Shown here: piece after piece, positions 5,285 through 5,809 of the stretch
Numbering within the stretch: the stretch's first letter is position 1
Layout: each line of letters starts with the position of its first letter
The notes under the pieces: model-generated
Database searches by the model: none
Told to the model about the DNA's origin: nothing
Seen by the model: the letters and a program-made list of their open reading frames with translations, nothing else
Source: 2-12-FULL-40-12 sp964518135
GTDB lineage: Bacteria; Patescibacteriota; Minisyncoccia; Minisyncoccales; 2-12-FULL-40-12
NCBI GenBank assembly: GCA_964518135.1
Contig: CAZFEY010000038.1
Coordinates: 1-5,809, forward strand
Direction: 5' to 3'
DNA: 5,809 nt
Program-made: the position numbers and the translations under genes

Positions 5285-5809
5285 AAATCACAAAATCAAT
5301 AATACCCAAAGATGAGTTTGGGCCTGAATACATTATAAACGTATATGATCCTCAAATAGGAATGGAGGGTTTTTTGGTTATCGACAATACGGTTCTTGGC
5401 ATGGCTAAGGGTGGCATTCGCATGACGCCAAACGTAACGGCCGAAGAAGTTTGGAGATTGGCGAGGGCAATGACATGGAAAAATTCTCTGGCTGGTATTC
5501 CTTTTGGAGGAGGAAAAGCCGGTATTATTTGGCCTCCTGCTGGCGCAACGGACAAGGTGGGCGGAGAAAATGAATTAAAAAAACAATTTGTTCAAAGCTT
5601 TGCTAAGGCAATCAAGATTTTTACTCCCAAGAAATATATTGCCGGACCAGATGTTAACACCGGAGAAAAAGAAATGAAATGGTTTGTAGAGGCAACGGGC
5701 GATTGGAATTCAGCCACTGGGAAACCAGAGAATCTTTGCGTAAGGGTTTTGAAAGATTGGCAAAAGTGCGGTATTCCTCACGAGGCGGGAAGTACGGGTT
5801 TTGGCGTGG
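5269..5809 (+). CDS. Glu/Leu/Phe/Val dehydrogenase, 5' part (runs off the window)
   Basis: Oxidative deamination of an amino acid to its 2-oxo acid with NAD(P)+, or the reverse; cytoplasmic. The first 180 residues are present and the frame is open to the window edge; the full protein should be about twice that or more. Family residues, mapped onto clostridial glutamate dehydrogenase: K47 in AKGGIR, K71 in MTWKNSL, catalytic K83 in GIPFGGGKAGI, and D128 in GPDVNTGEKEM. STGFGV at 175-180 marks the start of the nucleotide-binding domain. The N-terminal stretch GFLVIDNTVLGMAKGGIRM looks like leucine dehydrogenase (LGPxLGGxRM) but has lysine where that enzyme has leucine, which favours an acidic substrate such as glutamate. 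The ATG at 5269 lies inside the end of the reductase gene, in another frame, so the two are probably translationally coupled; a weak GAAG lies about 12 bases upstream. No other early in-frame ATG precedes the conserved region until residue 32. Confidence 0.92.
   Translation, partial: MVAKIEITKSIIPKDEFGPEYIINVYDPQIGMEGFLVIDNTVLGMAKGGIRMTPNVTAEEVWRLARAMTWKNSLAGIPFGGGKAGIIWPPAGATDKVGGENELKKQFVQSFAKAIKIFTPKKYIAGPDVNTGEKEMKWFVEATGDWNSATGKPENLCVRVLKDWQKCGIPHEAGSTGFGV

Noticed and set aside
5352..5555. - strand open frame inside the amino-acid dehydrogenase gene
   Set aside because: It is antisense to the most conserved part of the dehydrogenase (KGGIR to GGGKAG).

Overview
This AT-rich window reads as ordinary coding DNA from an uncultured bacterium, most plausibly a member of the Candidate Phyla Radiation (Patescibacteria, Parcubacteria-like). 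The grounds are indirect: compact, tightly packed small genes, a Kre9/KNH-type extracellular domain on a membrane-anchored coiled coil, a VKOR homologue, two anchored D,D-carboxypeptidases, and almost no Shine-Dalgarno sequences. The standard code fits, since TGA is used as a stop at 2643-2645 and no gene needs an internal TGA.

Left part (1-1924): a terminator-like hairpin lies at 24-49. It is followed by a + strand VanY-type zinc D,D-carboxypeptidase (64-972). A perfect 10-bp bidirectional terminator (981-1005) separates it from a convergent - strand serine D,D-carboxypeptidase of the PBP5/D-Ala-D-Ala carboxypeptidase family (1040-1924). The two enzymes have unrelated folds but probably trim the same peptidoglycan stem peptides, and both hang from an N-terminal hydrophobic segment followed by a coiled coil.

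Middle part (1925-4242): a short divergent promoter region (1925-2001) starts a long + strand run. It carries a VKOR-family disulfide-forming membrane protein, a DUF167/YggU protein, an anchored coiled-coil protein with a Kre9/KNH-like domain, two small membrane proteins of unknown function, and a CBU_0592-type small membrane protein. That last gene is split by one extra AT unit in an (AT)6 run, which is the most notable observation here.

Right part (4243-5809): a 100-bp gap holds a good promoter candidate and a possible dispersed palindromic repeat. It is followed by an AhpF/TrxB-like FAD disulfide reductase (4343-5284) and, overlapping it by 16 bases, a Glu/Leu/Phe/Val dehydrogenase that runs off the window edge.

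Taken together the genes suggest envelope maintenance (stem-peptide trimming, exported scaffolds), thiol/disulfide chemistry on both sides of the membrane, and amino-acid oxidation. I see no mobile element, CRISPR array, RNA gene or clearly new multi-gene system.
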